From the NCBI GenBank assembly GCA_907164885.2, contig OU015492.1:203800297-203864296 (forward strand): DNA of 64,000 nucleotides. Reading direction: 5' to 3'. Below the pieces are notes generated by a model. The model did no database searches. It was not told the origin of the DNA and saw nothing but the letters and a program-made list of their open reading frames with translations. Positions 43,383 to 53,973 of the stretch are shown in pieces; position 1 is the first letter of the stretch; each line of letters begins with the position of its first letter. A program made the translations under genes and the position numbers. Source of the stretch: Dolomedes plantarius. Taxonomy: Eukaryota; Arthropoda; Arachnida; Araneae; Dolomedidae.

Positions 43383-43775
43383 ACTGAATTTTTAGTTTCA
43401 ATTTTCCACTTTATACATTTGTTGTTGTTGTTGTGTCTAGGAATAGCACAGAAGAAAATAATATTAAGAAATAAATAAAAGAATTCGCACTATCCCTAGA
43501 AGAGTGGGTGCGATTGTCTCGAAAGCGGTTGGACTTCTATCTGTTGGTCCGCGGAAGGTATTTTATTTTCCTTCTACCACCCATTGCAAATTCCAGTGAA
43601 GGCATTTCCCGATCCGCTACCCAAGGACCCACTCTAGGGTTTACAGGGGTGTAGACCGAGGGTTCTAATATTTTATTGGTCTATAAAGGGGCTTGGGGTG
43701 CCTTGAGTGGATGACAAATCTGTACTGTTTGTCCGGCATCCTCGAGCCCCACAGCAATGAAAAATGTCACCGAAC
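43383..43775. other. GC-richer unclassified repeat-like segment
   Basis: Starts near a (TTG)n tract (43417-43432) and contains GGACCCACTCTAGGG and TCCTCGAGCCCC. It could be a SINE in reverse with an (AAC)n tail, but no pol III boxes were found. Confidence 0.3.
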
Positions 43776-44724
43776 TAGGGATGCGACTTCGATGTCGATG
43801 TTTTCAAAACATCGATGTTTTGATAAAAACATCGATGTTCTAAACATTTATAGAGAATCTATGCTCACTTCTACCCAGACTTGGGTGTATATAATTTGAA
43901 GTGGCACTCTATTTGAATTTCAAGCAAACACAGTTTATACATGAAACAATGTTTATTGAATTCGTTGCACATATAATTGGCTTTTACAGCAATAAGCATG
44001 CGTACTACTTGTACGGAATGTATGAACACAGCTTTCGAGAACAATATATTTTTATACTCACGAACAGTAAGTCAAACCAGCAGTACTGCCACGTAAACTT
44101 CTGGCCCGCTAAGCACTAGCGCAGGATAACACCTTTTCAACCTTAACAACCTCCCCTTCATCATTAATGACGCTGCGTGGTATTTATACTAAGCGCGTAT
44201 GCCGAAATTAGCATATCTAAAGCAGCTTCTTTAATTCACTCAAAAGTTCGATTCTTGTGAATCGAATCTTGTGTATACCTTACACATTGATTTATTGCAT
44301 CCGATGTTTTTTTAACATCGATGTTTTGTGCCCGATGTTTTACGCTGTCTCGGTGTTTTTTCTTTATGAAAAAATACCATAATAAAAAAATTAACCACGT
44401 AGCATAATTTTCACACTCAGTAAATGTAAGTCTGAATTCTGAAAAGGACGAATACAAAAGGGAGAACGATTCCTTAGCAAACAGACAAATGGCAATCAAC
44501 AATCAATGAACCAATCAGAGCGCTTGGAATGTTCCTGACACTCCAGAATCTTTCATGGGGTTTTATTTTATAAATAGTATATACACGAGAGCAGCCATTG
44601 AAGTATTTGTTTTGTTCTGGTTTTATATAAGTTGGTGTTAATATTATTAATAAGATGCCTCCCAAAAGTACCGTTTGGAAATATTTTTGCGAAACCTCTG
44701 ACAAATTTGCGAAGTGCAATATTG
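43776..44724 (+). mobile_element. Second copy of the BED-finger hAT, truncated and split by an LTR
   Basis: Matches 13091-13924 from TAGGGATGCGACTTCGATG through the ATCGATGTTTT arrays and the promoter-like segment to the ATG at 44655. The copy then stops inside the finger frame after TGCAATATT (44724), where unrelated sequence begins. Its ATCGAT-rich left part is split at 43849-44284 by a family E LTR. The finger reads MPPKSTVWKYF before truncation. Confidence 0.88.
43849..44284 (-). mobile_element. Solo LTR, family E (436 bp)
   Basis: Runs TGTAAGG...TCTCTATA on the minus strand, with 4-bp flanks CATT at 43845-43848 and 44285-44288. The intact hAT copy at 13.1 kb shows the empty site (TTAAACATCGATTTATTG). 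Promoter TATAAATA and AATAAA signals are as in the other copies. Confidence 0.9.
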
Positions 44725-46299
44725 CGACTGGTCTTCAATGATTTCACGGGCCGATACGCGAAAGCGGATGGGGCCGGAGGTGTGAATGAGAGTTATTGGT
44801 CTATAATTAACATTTTAGGAACTGTTATTAACAAAAGATAGTTCCTTCCGCTAAGGAGTTGTTTCCTTTTGACATTTCAAAAACGCATTTGGAAAAAAAG
44901 GACTTTTATCTATAACTCCACTCCTCGAGAAATTCCATATGGGAATGTTTGATGTAACATTATGTTAAAGAATTTTACATCAATGGTCGGTATAAAGGAT
45001 GACTACTGACTGTATTGCGTTTATAAATACTACGTACCAAGAATAGAGAGAGTTCATATCATCGAAGAGAGTATTTCCATTAAATGGTGGTTAAGTAATC
45101 GAGTTGTGGCGTCGTGGATGCTCACTCCTCTTAAAACCTGGAGGTTTTTTGGAATGGCCCGTCTATTGTGTGAGAGCGGTACTTTGGTATCTAGCCGCTT
45201 CTTTGGAGACCAGTATTGGATTGTGATATAACGGTTTTTTCCCTTTAGAAGGATGTTTTCATTAAGCAGATAACGGCATCCTTTTCAGGAGGTGTGTCTT
45301 GAGAGTCGACAGCGGACAATTGGTCAATAATGTTTTTTTTGTACCAAGCCGTCAAAGTCTCGCACCGACAGAGGCCAGGGCGCCAGTGTCATGGGAGGTC
45401 TACTTTGGGAAGCTGTCTGGGAGGTCTAACGAGACGCCCAGATTGTTCTACATGGCGGTTTCCCGCAATGGATAAATAGGGGTTGCGGGCCAGCGGAGAC
45501 AGCATGGATCAGAGAGGCCTCCAATCACTTTTCTCTCTCTATCTGTCTCCACCTTATGGCCATTAGTTGTTATTCCTTGCCCAACCGATAGCAAAAAAGG
45601 CTCCAGAGGGCGTGGCACAGAAGAAGCCGCTCACCACAATTCATAGTTGAGCTCATAGTTGAGCGGAGACAGTCACACAGTCATGCTTAATCCACACCAA
45701 ATGGGACAGCAACGAAAGACAGACACATTTTGCCACCTGTCTCTGTGGCTGTCATAAAAGCCTTCACACCGCTGGGAGACGGGGAGAAGAGGCAATTTAT
45801 TTGCACATGCGCGTAATCTTCTCTTTCTATTCTGATTGGCTGTCGAGCATGGCGACAGAGATAAAAGTTGAACTTTTTCCAACTTGAAACCGCAGAGACC
45901 AGAGACGGTGACGAATCGGGGTAGTGAAAATTTGTTTGTAATACGCATGCGCAACAATGAAGATACATGATTTTCGCCTCCGTCGCCGTTGGTATGGAGT
46001 AAGCATCAGAGAGCGAGAGACGCAGAGACGGAGAAGGAAAGACATCCAGTGAGTGGACGTGCTTTGAAGAGCTGCGGGCTAATCGACTAGAGAAGTGGAA
46101 CTGGATCAGTTCTCTGCCAAGAGAGACGACATGACGTTCATAGCCTGATAGAGAGAGTTGGATGCAAATGGCATCTAGATTGTAAATTCAATGTGTATTT
46201 ATCCATTTTTCTACTTCATGTAAATAAAATGATTTTAACTCGCAAAATCGGCTCTGTCCTTTCTCAGAAATGATCAAGATATACAATAGGTGTACAAAA
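44725..46299 (+). other. GC-richer region with LTR- or promoter-like signals
   Basis: 45.3-46.2 kb is much less AT-rich than most of the window. In order it has a CCAAT-type TGATTGGCTG (45832), GATAAAAGTTG (a TATA-like box near 45860) and, ~360 bp further, GTAAATAAAATGATT (polyA-type near 46221). Another TATA-like GGATAAATAGGGG lies at 45470. This order suggests an LTR on the plus strand, but no TG...CA ends, partner LTR or target duplication was identified. Overlapping open frames on the minus strand (45673-46045) show no domain. Confidence 0.3.
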
Positions 46300-46837
46300 G
46301 ATATATATATATATATATATTTATAAAAAATCGTAAGGGATATTTTTATAGACAAAATAATGTCCAATCTTCTGCCGTATTAGCAAGAAAAAAATATTTT
46401 TTTGTCTATTTAGTTGTTATGCACGTGACGATAAATTTATTTAAAGTACCAGAAAAAGAAATCACGTGATCGGCATTTAATAAATTAAATTCTAAAAATT
46501 AATCTTTAAAAATTCATCAAAAATCATAAAATTGAGTTAAAGATTCGAGAAAGATCTCATTTTAAAGGAATTTTTATGATCTTTCTCGTGGTATAAATTT
46601 TATAACCCTCAAAGTATTATTTTAAATGCAAACGTAAAAAAAAGTTAAAAAATCAGCTTAAAAATTTAATTTAAAAAAATCTAAGAAGAATTTTTGAAAA
46701 ATCTTTCTTAGTGCACCCCTACACTATAAGAAGAATCGCCATGCAAAATTGCAACCCTTTAAGTCCAGCGGTTTGGTCTGTGCGTTGTATGTCAGTCAGT
46801 GAGTGAGTCAGTTACGGAACTGTTTTATATATATAGA
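46300..46837 (-). mobile_element. Helitron B, 3'-truncated copy
   Basis: The right edge, reverse-complemented, is TCTATATATATAAAACAGTT then CCGTAACTGACTCACTCACT, the family 5' end, preceded by A. It continues to TAGACAAAATAATGTCC and stops in the TA tract at ~46300; the CTAG hairpin end is missing. Confidence 0.8.
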
Positions 46838-47526
46838 TGAATATATTAAGGCTTATTTAATTTTTTTAAAATAAGCAGTTATTTATTTTTTCTCAGACGA
46901 AATATTTTCCCCATTTCTCCTATTTTCTTGCGACCTCACAACAGACTTTCCTAAAAGTAATACGGCCCTCGTCAGATTTCGAGTCGTGTAATCCTGCAAT
47001 GACTGCATGCATTCCTTTATAGTTGATAAAGAATTCAAACATTCACGAAATATATGATCAGACTGTCTTTTGAATTTTTTCTTGCGTAATGAATAGCAGT
47101 GATTCTTACGTCACGAGAAAAAAGATTGAAAAATGGCTGAATTCTTTAAAACTTGACGCTACTCTAAATATTTCGTGCCAAGATTACTTGAAAAATGTAG
47201 TAAAAGCTTCTGAATTTTGTCGGGTAAAATATATCAAACAAAATCCTGATACTTTTCCGTTTGGGAAATGGAATTTGGGTATATTTTACTATTTTCGGGA
47301 GAATATCGAATTTTTTGGCGTATTGGGCACGCATGATGCATTTATTGAGGTTTCAGAATTTATTTAGTATTTTGATGAGATGTTATTTGGAATTCCTCTA
47401 CCGTATCACCTTTAAACAGGACATTAGTTTGAGGGAAAAAAAGACTTTAATAAGTTTATGTATGCCATACCGTACTATGCACATGCATAAAATAGAAAAG
47501 GAAAATAAAAAAAATCATCGTAATAA
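46838..47526. other. AT-rich spacer with an unassigned 92-codon frame
   Basis: ATG at 47089 opens a 92-codon frame (MNSSDSYVTRKKIEKWLNSL...) to 47367. Its composition is not obviously biased, but it has no recognised domain and no neighbouring exon. It may be chance or a relic. Confidence 0.25.
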
Positions 47527-47745
47527 TCTATATATATATAGAACAATTCCCTAACTGACTGACTTGAATGACTGATAGACAGATAACGCACAGACCAAAT
47601 CACTGGACCTAAAGGGCTGAAATTTTGTATTTATAATGTAGGGGTGCACTAAGAAAGATTTTTGAAAAATTCTTCTTAGATTTTTTAAACTTTTTTAAGC
47701 AGGACACACACTCTTCTTTTTCAATTCCTACTATTAGTTCACACT

Positions 47746-48111
47746 CTCCCTATATATATCTTGTTCAAATTTTAAATCGTTAATAAAATACTTCTTATTC
47801 ATCCACTCAAGTTCGAATACATTTTTTAAACTTGTAGTGGATGACACTTGATGTTAATACAGTTTTTTCAAATATTAATTCATTAATTAAATTAAATTAA
47901 TCGATTTTACTTTTAGACCTAGAGCGTCTCTTGCTCTTGAATAGTAATTTCCCTATTCTTGTTCTGTAAACGGTAGCACTGCGGTAGCGCAGGCTCCTCC
48001 CGTCTTGTAGGTTGCGGGATCGAATCCCCAAACTGACAAACTTTTTCTCTCTCTTTCCCCCCCCCCCCTCCTAATCTCGCACAGTAGGCAAGGTTCTGGC
48101 AGGCAATCCTT
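47746..48111 (+). mobile_element. tRNA-like SINE insertion between 29-bp direct repeats
   Basis: TTTTCAATTCCTACTATTAG begins a 29-bp sequence present at 47717-47745 and 48112-48140. Between them is a tRNA-like head near 47968-48038, with TAGCACTGCGGTAGCGC (A-box region) and GGATCGAATCC (B box), then a CT-rich and C11 tract. A duplication this long is unusual for a SINE and might instead reflect a local tandem duplication. Confidence 0.55.
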
Positions 48112-48191
48112 TTTTCAATTCCTACTATTAGTTCACACTCAAATTTTTCTTTGTTGACCTAAGTAGGAATTGACTTTAAAAAATTTTGTTT

Positions 48192-49271
48192 TTATATTAC
48201 TTGTTCAATTATTATATTGGATCCATACACATTTTTCTCTGAAATATAATTATAGGTATTTGAATCACCATCTGAGAGAATCGTTGTGTAACGGAAATCA
48301 TTTTTTTTTCTGATCGCTGCCAAAGTTTCAGAGCAGCTTCCATCTCCATTGAATTTGAAGAGCCATAATAAATTTTTTAAGCAATCACCTTTATGACCCT
48401 CCATAAATACAAAAAACTCAGGTGAAGTTTCGCCTAAATCCCGTTTTGCATTATCACACACATGACAGAATTTTGAAACGACTTCAAAATCCAAAACATA
48501 ACCTGACAAGACGTCGATAACACATCCGACTGAATAAGAGGAATTGTGGTCACGTGTGGGCCATGCCCCGTCAAAACTTACTGCAATGTTGATAATTGGA
48601 CTTTCTGGAGAAACGAAGTTATTCGTAGTATCAACATCGCTGTATGCTTTTCTCACATTAGACCTAACTAGATCAAACATTTCATTGCTGTGGCTCCTAT
48701 AGTCTCGGTGAACTTTTTTCATATAAACGTGGAATGTTTTATCCGACATGACAGACATATTCCTGAACATTCCAAGCTGTTCAACTGCTGAGTATCCACG
48801 TCCAATTTGCAAGAATGCTTCAGTCACTTTATAATTTACATCATATCATTCACCATCAGATGTAGGACCTGATGAGTTTTTAGAGCCCTTTGATTCATTG
48901 CAGTGGTCACAAAACAATTCCAGAGTTTGAGCAAATCCATTTTTATTTTTCGTAATAAGTTTTATGCCCTTTGAATGACAGTCTGCACAAACAGTAAATG
49001 TAAACTATTTACAAATTGAAGAAATATCTACAATCATGTATTGAGATGCAGAATTGTCAGTCAAAGTTTCTTTTTGCATTTCAATACACCTATTTTCAAT
49101 TTCAGAAACAATATTTTGCAATCTTTTAGTCTGCGATATTTTAATTTGGTCGATAACTTTGTCAGTATCATGGGAAGAAACAGTAGAGTCACCATTTTCA
49201 ACACAATCACGTTTCCATCTTTTGCAATTCATTTCAAGTAAACGTTGTTTACTTCGCTTACTACGCGGCAT
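48192..49271 (-). pseudogene. Mutator/Kolobok-like DDE transposase pseudogene
   Basis: A single frame of 359 codons from ATG at 49271 is broken only by a TAG near 49007 and a TGA near 48840. The start is basic (MPRSKRSKQRLLEMNCKRWK). After the first stop a zinc-knuckle-like CADCH...CDHC appears. The core reads AVSFDGAWPTRDHNSS, SYSVGCVIDVLSGYVLDFEV, KFCHVCDNAKRDLGE, FMEGHKGDCLKN and TILSDGDSNTYNYI. VSFDG and LSDGD carry the first two catalytic aspartates. The family is the one databases call 'Mutator-like transposase', frequent in arthropods. It ends at 48192, before the catalytic glutamate. The TTAA flanks of the host element suggest Kolobok rather than a 9-bp-duplicating Mutator. Confidence 0.88.
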
Positions 49272-49305
49272 AATTTAAAAGTAATAAAATTTGATGCGCT
49301 ATTAA

Positions 49306-49962
49306 GGGGACAAGAGACCTTCAAATTCGAATTTTTTAATTCATAAATTTTAACTCTATATACAAAATGAGAATAATTAATTTTCTATTTTACTACATTG
49401 AAAACTCCTAAAATTCAAAATAAGGAATTTTTGACGGAATAATGACTGTTTTTCAAAAAAACTTTCAAAAATGCTAACTTTTTCAAAATGCTCTATGCGC
49501 ATTCTGTATTAATTAAAATCCTTAAATTTTTGTTATAAGTTTACCGTATGTATATAAATACAAATATGCCTTTTTTTTGTTATGAATCTGAAGTCTTAAA
49601 TAATTTTTTTTCTCTTTTGCCTGTTATTTTTTTATGTTTTTGCTTTATTTTATGGTTTATAAATTTGAAAAATACTTTTCATTTCAAAAAATTATGCACA
49701 GTTTTGTGACAAACACGTCAATTAACAATTCTGAGAAATTTGGAAGATATCAGAAGAAAAAGAATACGCATGGACCTTTTTGAAAAATTCTAGCATTTTT
49801 GAAGAATTTTCTGATAAATAGGTCCTATTCCTCCATAAAATACTTATTTGTGAATTCTAAGTATCTTCAATGTATAGTAAAGAATATTAATTATACTCAA
49901 GGTGTATATAGAGTAAAATATTGAAAATTAAAAAAGAACGAGACTCAAAGTCCCTTGTTTCC
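49306..49962. mobile_element. TTAA long-inverted-repeat element (657 bp)
   Basis: TTAA at 49302-49305 and 49963-49966. The ends are GGGGACAAGAGACCTT and, from the right, GGAAACAAGGGACTTTGAG. Inverted similarity of ~200 bp per side reaches the ATGCGCAT-type motif. It is inserted 30 bp upstream of the transposase pseudogene ATG. It is a sister of 42289 and 59008. Non-coding. Confidence 0.87.
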
Positions 49963-51056
49963 TTAAACAGTGAAAACAGCTATAATTTACTCACTGCGGA
50001 GGGTTACTGTTGATTTCGGCAATCAAAACGTGAAATTTACAAAAATATTACTGAAATACTCGAAGAACAAATTATCATCAAAAGCAAAACGTGCGAATGC
50101 AACGGTTTATAAACAGTTACGGTTAAAAATAATTTACTCAAGTTATCAGTGTTTTCTTCTTTGATTAGTTTTGTAAAAACTGGAATATTATTAATTGTGA
50201 CAAAGGTTAGTAACTGCATGAAACTAAATGTAAACACAACACGTGACCCTTTAGCAATGGCAGATCGGACGTTTAAATCCTTGCGAGCAGTTATAAAATG
50301 CTTAATTAGTAACTGTTCCAATTGTCCCCAAGACCTGAAATTTTGTACACAGGTTCTTAAATGTGTGTATTATCATTTTCTGTAAAAAAAATAAAAAATA
50401 ATTTTTTGATGGATTTTGGGGGAAAATGGGGTTCGAGTCTCCCTTAAATTTTTAAGCTATTTTTGTAACTTTTTTCAAGTTTGCATTTAAAATAATAGTT
50501 TGAGGATTATAAAATTTATATCAGAAGAAAGATCATAAAAATTCCTTTAAAATGAAATCTTTTTCGAATCTTTAACTCCATTTTCTGATTTTTGGTGAAT
50601 TTTTAAAGATTAATTTTTAGAATTTTATCTGTTAAATGCTGATCACGTGGTTTCTTTTCTTTTCGTGATATTTTAAATTAATTTTGCGTCACGTGCGTAA
50701 CACCGAAATAAATTGACAAAAAAATTAAAAATACAGTGAAAGATAATATTTAACCACTAGACTAATTGGGATGGAAGTTTAAGAATTTAATTCAAATTAG
50801 TATGTTTTATGGATATTAAACATACAAATAAATTGCATACATTGACCGTTGTATTTAGTTTGAATATTTATTTCTACATTATTTTGTCTATAAAAATATC
50901 CTTTGCGATTTCTTTATAAATAAATAAATAAATAAATAAATAAATATATATATATATAGGCATTAATTGCATACATTGACCGTTGTATTTAATTTGAATG
51001 TACTCCGTAGCGAAGCACGGATATTCAGCTAGTTGATTATAAAAATTTTCATAGTA

Positions 51057-51229
51057 CAGTGGAATCTCGATTGATCGTTTTCGGATCCATCGTTTTTCCC
51101 TATGTACCGTTCATTTTATCCAGTCCCACTGATCATATTGCTTTGTTATGTTTCCGCATCTATCGTTTTCCCGCATTTATCGTTCATTTCAATCGGTCCC
51201 TTGAAAAACGATAGATCGAGATTCTACTG
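51057..51229. mobile_element. Pogo/Tigger-type MITE (173 bp), copy 2
   Basis: TA at 51055-51056 and 51230-51231. The ends are CAGTGGAATCTCGATTG and CAGTAGAATCTCGATC (right, reverse-complemented). The duplicated segment at ~51952 carries the empty site CATAGTATGTCAG where this copy has CATAGTA...TATGTCAG, proving insertion at TA with TA duplication. Confidence 0.95.
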
Positions 51230-51310
51230 TATGTCAGTAAATAGAGAACAACACGAACCTGCCATCCAGAGAATAAGTCGTACTAAGTAATTTTTCTATC
51301 TTTTAGTACC

Positions 51311-51420
51311 CAAGGAAGCCTAGTGGTAGCGCGTCGAGCTTGGAACAGGGGGAGGGGGGCTCGGTTCGAACCCCGACGAGGCCATTAAATGCTTTCGTTT
51401 CTAGGCTGGAATGGGAACGT
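51311..51420 (+). mobile_element. tRNA-derived SINE, copy in duplication unit 1
   Basis: An A-box-like GCCTAGTGGTAGCGCGTC and a B box GGTTCGAACCC are separated by a G-rich insertion. The tRNA fold is not restored, so this is a SINE or pseudo-tRNA rather than a functional gene. It is repeated at 52021-52135. Confidence 0.6.
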
Positions 51421-51446
51421 TAAATCTGTAGATTGAAAAGTTCCTC

Positions 51447-51788
51447 CCTTTTCTGATTTTTGGTGAATTTTTAAAGACTTATTATTAGAATTTAATTTAT
51501 TAAATGCTGATCACGTGGTTTCTTTTCTTTTGTGATATTTTAAATTAATGTTGCGTCATGTGCATAACAACGAAATAAATTGACAAAAGAAATATTAAAA
51601 TACGGTAGAAGATAAAATTTAACCATTAGACTAATTGAGATAGAAGTTTTTTTATAATTTAATTCAAATTAGTATGTTTTATGAATATTAAACATACAAA
51701 TTAATTGCATATATTGACCGTTGTATTTAATTTGAAAATTTACTTCTACATTATTTTGTCTATAAAAATATCCGTTACGATTTCTTTA

Positions 51789-51827
<39 letters not shown>

Positions 51828-51922
51828 ATATATATATATATATATATAGGCATTAATTACATACATTGACCGTTGTATTTAATTTGAATGTACTCCGTAG
51901 CGAAGCACGGGTATTCAGCTAG
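51447..51922 (+). mobile_element. Helitron B 3' part in duplication unit 2
   Basis: Starts inside the family at TTTTCTGATTTTTGGTGAAT, directly after AAGTTCCTCCC, and ends GGGTATTCAGCTAG followed by TTGATTATAAAA, exactly as the unit at 50448-51032 does. The body resembles the copy at 52757 more than the neighbouring unit 1. A (TAAA)n-(TA)n tract lies at about 51788-51848. Confidence 0.75.
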
Positions 51923-52020
51923 TTGATTATAAAAATTTTCATAGTATGTCAGTAAATACAGAACAACACGAACCTGCCATCCAGAGAATAAGTCGTACTA
52001 AGTAATTTTTATATCTTTTA

Positions 52021-52135
52021 GTGCCGAAGGAAGCCTAGTGGTAGCGCATCGAGCTTGGAGCAGGGGGGGGGGGGGGCTCGGTTCGAATCTCGAAGAGGCC
52101 ATTAAATGCTTTCGTTTCTAGGCTGGAATGCGAAC
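52021..52135 (+). mobile_element. tRNA-derived SINE, copy in duplication unit 2
   Basis: Same head as at 51311, with AAGCCTAGTGGTAGCGCATC and GGTTCGAATCTC, and a G13 tract between the boxes. Confidence 0.6.
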
Positions 52136-52158
52136 TTTAAATCTGTAGATTGAAAAGT

Positions 52159-52756
52159 TCTTCTATTTATTGAGAGGGTGGGACAAGGTGCGAGCCCTCC
52201 AGATGTAGTCCCTAGGGGAGATGCTCGGTCAAAATTGAGGTGGCACCAGGGGGTGGTGTTTCTTCGCTATATGGTGCCCCCACTGGGATCAATGAGCGAT
52301 TCTCGCGTGTTATATGAGATTCATTGACAAGCGCCCCACATTGGTAAACATAACATCCCTTTCTTATTTCTGCGGCGTTATGGCAGATGTTGATATGTCA
52401 TTTTTTCACGTTTTCGGCAAATAAAAAAAGAAACTTTTGTTTTGAATCATAAAATTGCCCAATTAAATTTTTCAATCCAAATATTCTTAGGTTAATATTC
52501 ATATTCAATATGTTCATATATTCATATATATATTCAATATGTTAATATATTCATATTCATATAAATATTCATATTCATATTCATATTCATATATGTTAAT
52601 ATATTCATATTCAATATGTTATTTAGGTTAATATTAATATTCATATGGCGGGTCTTCAATGAAAATTATTTTTATCAATTAGTTTCTAAAATTTTGGGGT
52701 TTGTAGAGAAAAAAAAAGAAAATATCAACTTTTCCCAAATTACGAATAACGTAGTA
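52159..52756. other. Unclassified segment and (ATTCAT)n region
   Basis: 52190-52350 is GC-richer and contains GGTGGCACCAGGGGGTGG, possibly SINE remains. 52490-52650 is a simple repeat of ATTCAT/TATTCATA units. No genes. Confidence 0.45.
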
Positions 52757-53402
52757 TCTATATATATAAAACAGTTCCGTAACTGACTGACTGACTGCTT
52801 GACTGACTGACTGACCGTACATACCAAACCGCTGGACCTAAAGGGCTGAAATTTTGCATGGCGATTCATCTTATAGTGTAGGGGTGCAAGATTCTTCTTA
52901 GATTTTTTAAATTAAATTTTTAAGCTGTTTTTGTAACATTCTTTAAAGTTTGCATTGAAAATAATAATGTGAGAGTTATAAAATTTATATCACGAGAAAG
53001 ATCATAAAAATTCTTTTTAAACGAAATCTTTTTCGAATCTTTACCTCCCTTTTCTGATTTTTGGTGAATTTTTAAAGACTGATTATTATAATTTTATTTA
53101 TTAAATGCTGATCCCATGGTTTCTTTTCTTTTTGTGATATTTTAAATTAATGTTGCGTCATGTGCATAACAACGAAATAAATTGACAAAAGAAATATTAA
53201 AATACGGTAGAAGATAAAATTTAACCATTAGACTAATTGAGATAGAAGTTTTTTTATAATTTAATTCAAATTAGTATGTTTTTTGAATATTAAACATACA
53301 AATTAATTGCATACATTGACCGTTGTATTTAATTTGAATATTTTCATCTGCATTATTTTGTCTATAAAAATATCCGTTACGATTATATATATATATATAT
53401 AT

Positions 53403-53839
53403 CAGGGGTTTCCAACTGGCGGCCCGCGGTGCCTTTTTTTGCGGCCCGCGAAGACTTCTAGGAAAAAAATTTACAACATCAATTTAGATATTCTTAGTTA
53501 ATGAAAAATGTTTTTGTAAAAATCTTTATTGTTTTCAAATGCTGTTCATTTACAAAAAAGATTGATTTTCCTCGAAATCCATGAAAAGTAGGGTGTCCAC
53601 TCATGTTCTATTTCATAACCCCCCCCCCCCACTTCTTATTTAAATACCCACTTCTTATTTGACTTTTTTTTTGTGTGTCTGTGTAATTTAACGAAAGTTG
53701 GCTAGTTATAATCAAGGTCGTTGTTGAAGGTTCATCCCTCAAGAAAAAAATTCCTGGGTATGGACCTGATTGAATTGCGGCCCGCCACTAGACAGGTGTT
53801 TTCGATTGCGGCCCTTGGACACTTGTTAGTTGGAAACCC

Positions 53840-53842
<3 letters not shown>
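53403..53842. mobile_element. hAT element (440 bp) in a (TA)n tract
   Basis: Perfect 15-bp inverted ends CAGGGGTTTCCAACT. Subterminal GCGGCCCGCG repeats occur on both sides. The target is pure TA repeat, so the 8-bp duplication cannot be told apart from it. A C11 tract lies inside. Non-coding. Confidence 0.9.

Positions 53843-53910
<68 letters not shown>
53843..53910. repeat. (TA)n microsatellite
   Basis: About 68 bp of TA, the right portion of the tract split by the hAT element. Confidence 0.95.
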
Positions 53911-53913
<3 letters not shown>

Positions 53914-53973
53914 CATTAATTACATACATTGACCGTTGTATTTAATTTGAATGTACTCCGTAGCGAAGCACGG

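Larger units (their letters stand above)
47699..50443 (-). mobile_element. TTAA-flanked transposon with Mutator/Kolobok-like transposase
   Basis: Bounded by TTAA at 47695-47698 and 50444-50447. The right end, read inward, is GGGAGACTCGAACCCC. The left end GCAGGACACACACTC is only loosely similar. It carries a transposase pseudogene transcribed leftward (49271-48192), a nested TTAA MITE and a SINE-type insertion. The GGGAGAC start resembles the GGGGAC ends of the short TTAA elements here, so it may be related to their source. That link is inference. Confidence 0.55.
47527..51032 (+). mobile_element. Helitron B split by a TTAA-flanked transposon
   Basis: The 5' part is 47527-47698 (TCTATATATATAGAAC..., preceded by A). 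The 3' part is 50448-51032, resuming at AAATTTTTAAGC and ending GCACGGATATTCAGCTAG followed by T. Uninterrupted sisters (55265, 61969) show the two parts are adjacent in the intact element. A few extra bases at the left junction remain unexplained. Confidence 0.75.
50580..52158 (+). repeat. Partial tandem duplication (two units of ~0.7 kb)
   Basis: Unit 1 (50580-51446) and unit 2 (51447-52158) both run from the Helitron TTTTCTGATTTTTGG through the CTAG end, the flank TTGATTATAAAAATTTTCAT and the SINE to TGTAGATTGAAAAGTTC. They differ by the MITE at 51057-51229 and by microsatellite length. The junction shows a CCTCCC/CTCCC microhomology. Confidence 0.85.
52757..53973 (+). mobile_element. Helitron B with a hAT element nested in its TA tract
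   Basis: Begins TCTATATATATAAAACAGTT after an A, continues through ACTGACTGACTGAC and the common body, and reaches TACTCCGTAGCGAAGCACGG at ~53972. The final GTATTCAGCTAG is missing. A 440-bp hAT element occupies 53403-53842. Confidence 0.85.

Noticed and set aside
45673..46045. Three overlapping minus-strand frames of 72-94 aa
   Set aside because: They overlap in different frames in a GC-richer stretch; none has a motif.
47089..47367. 92-aa plus-strand frame
   Set aside because: Plausible composition but no recognised family or exon context; reported only as a spacer note.
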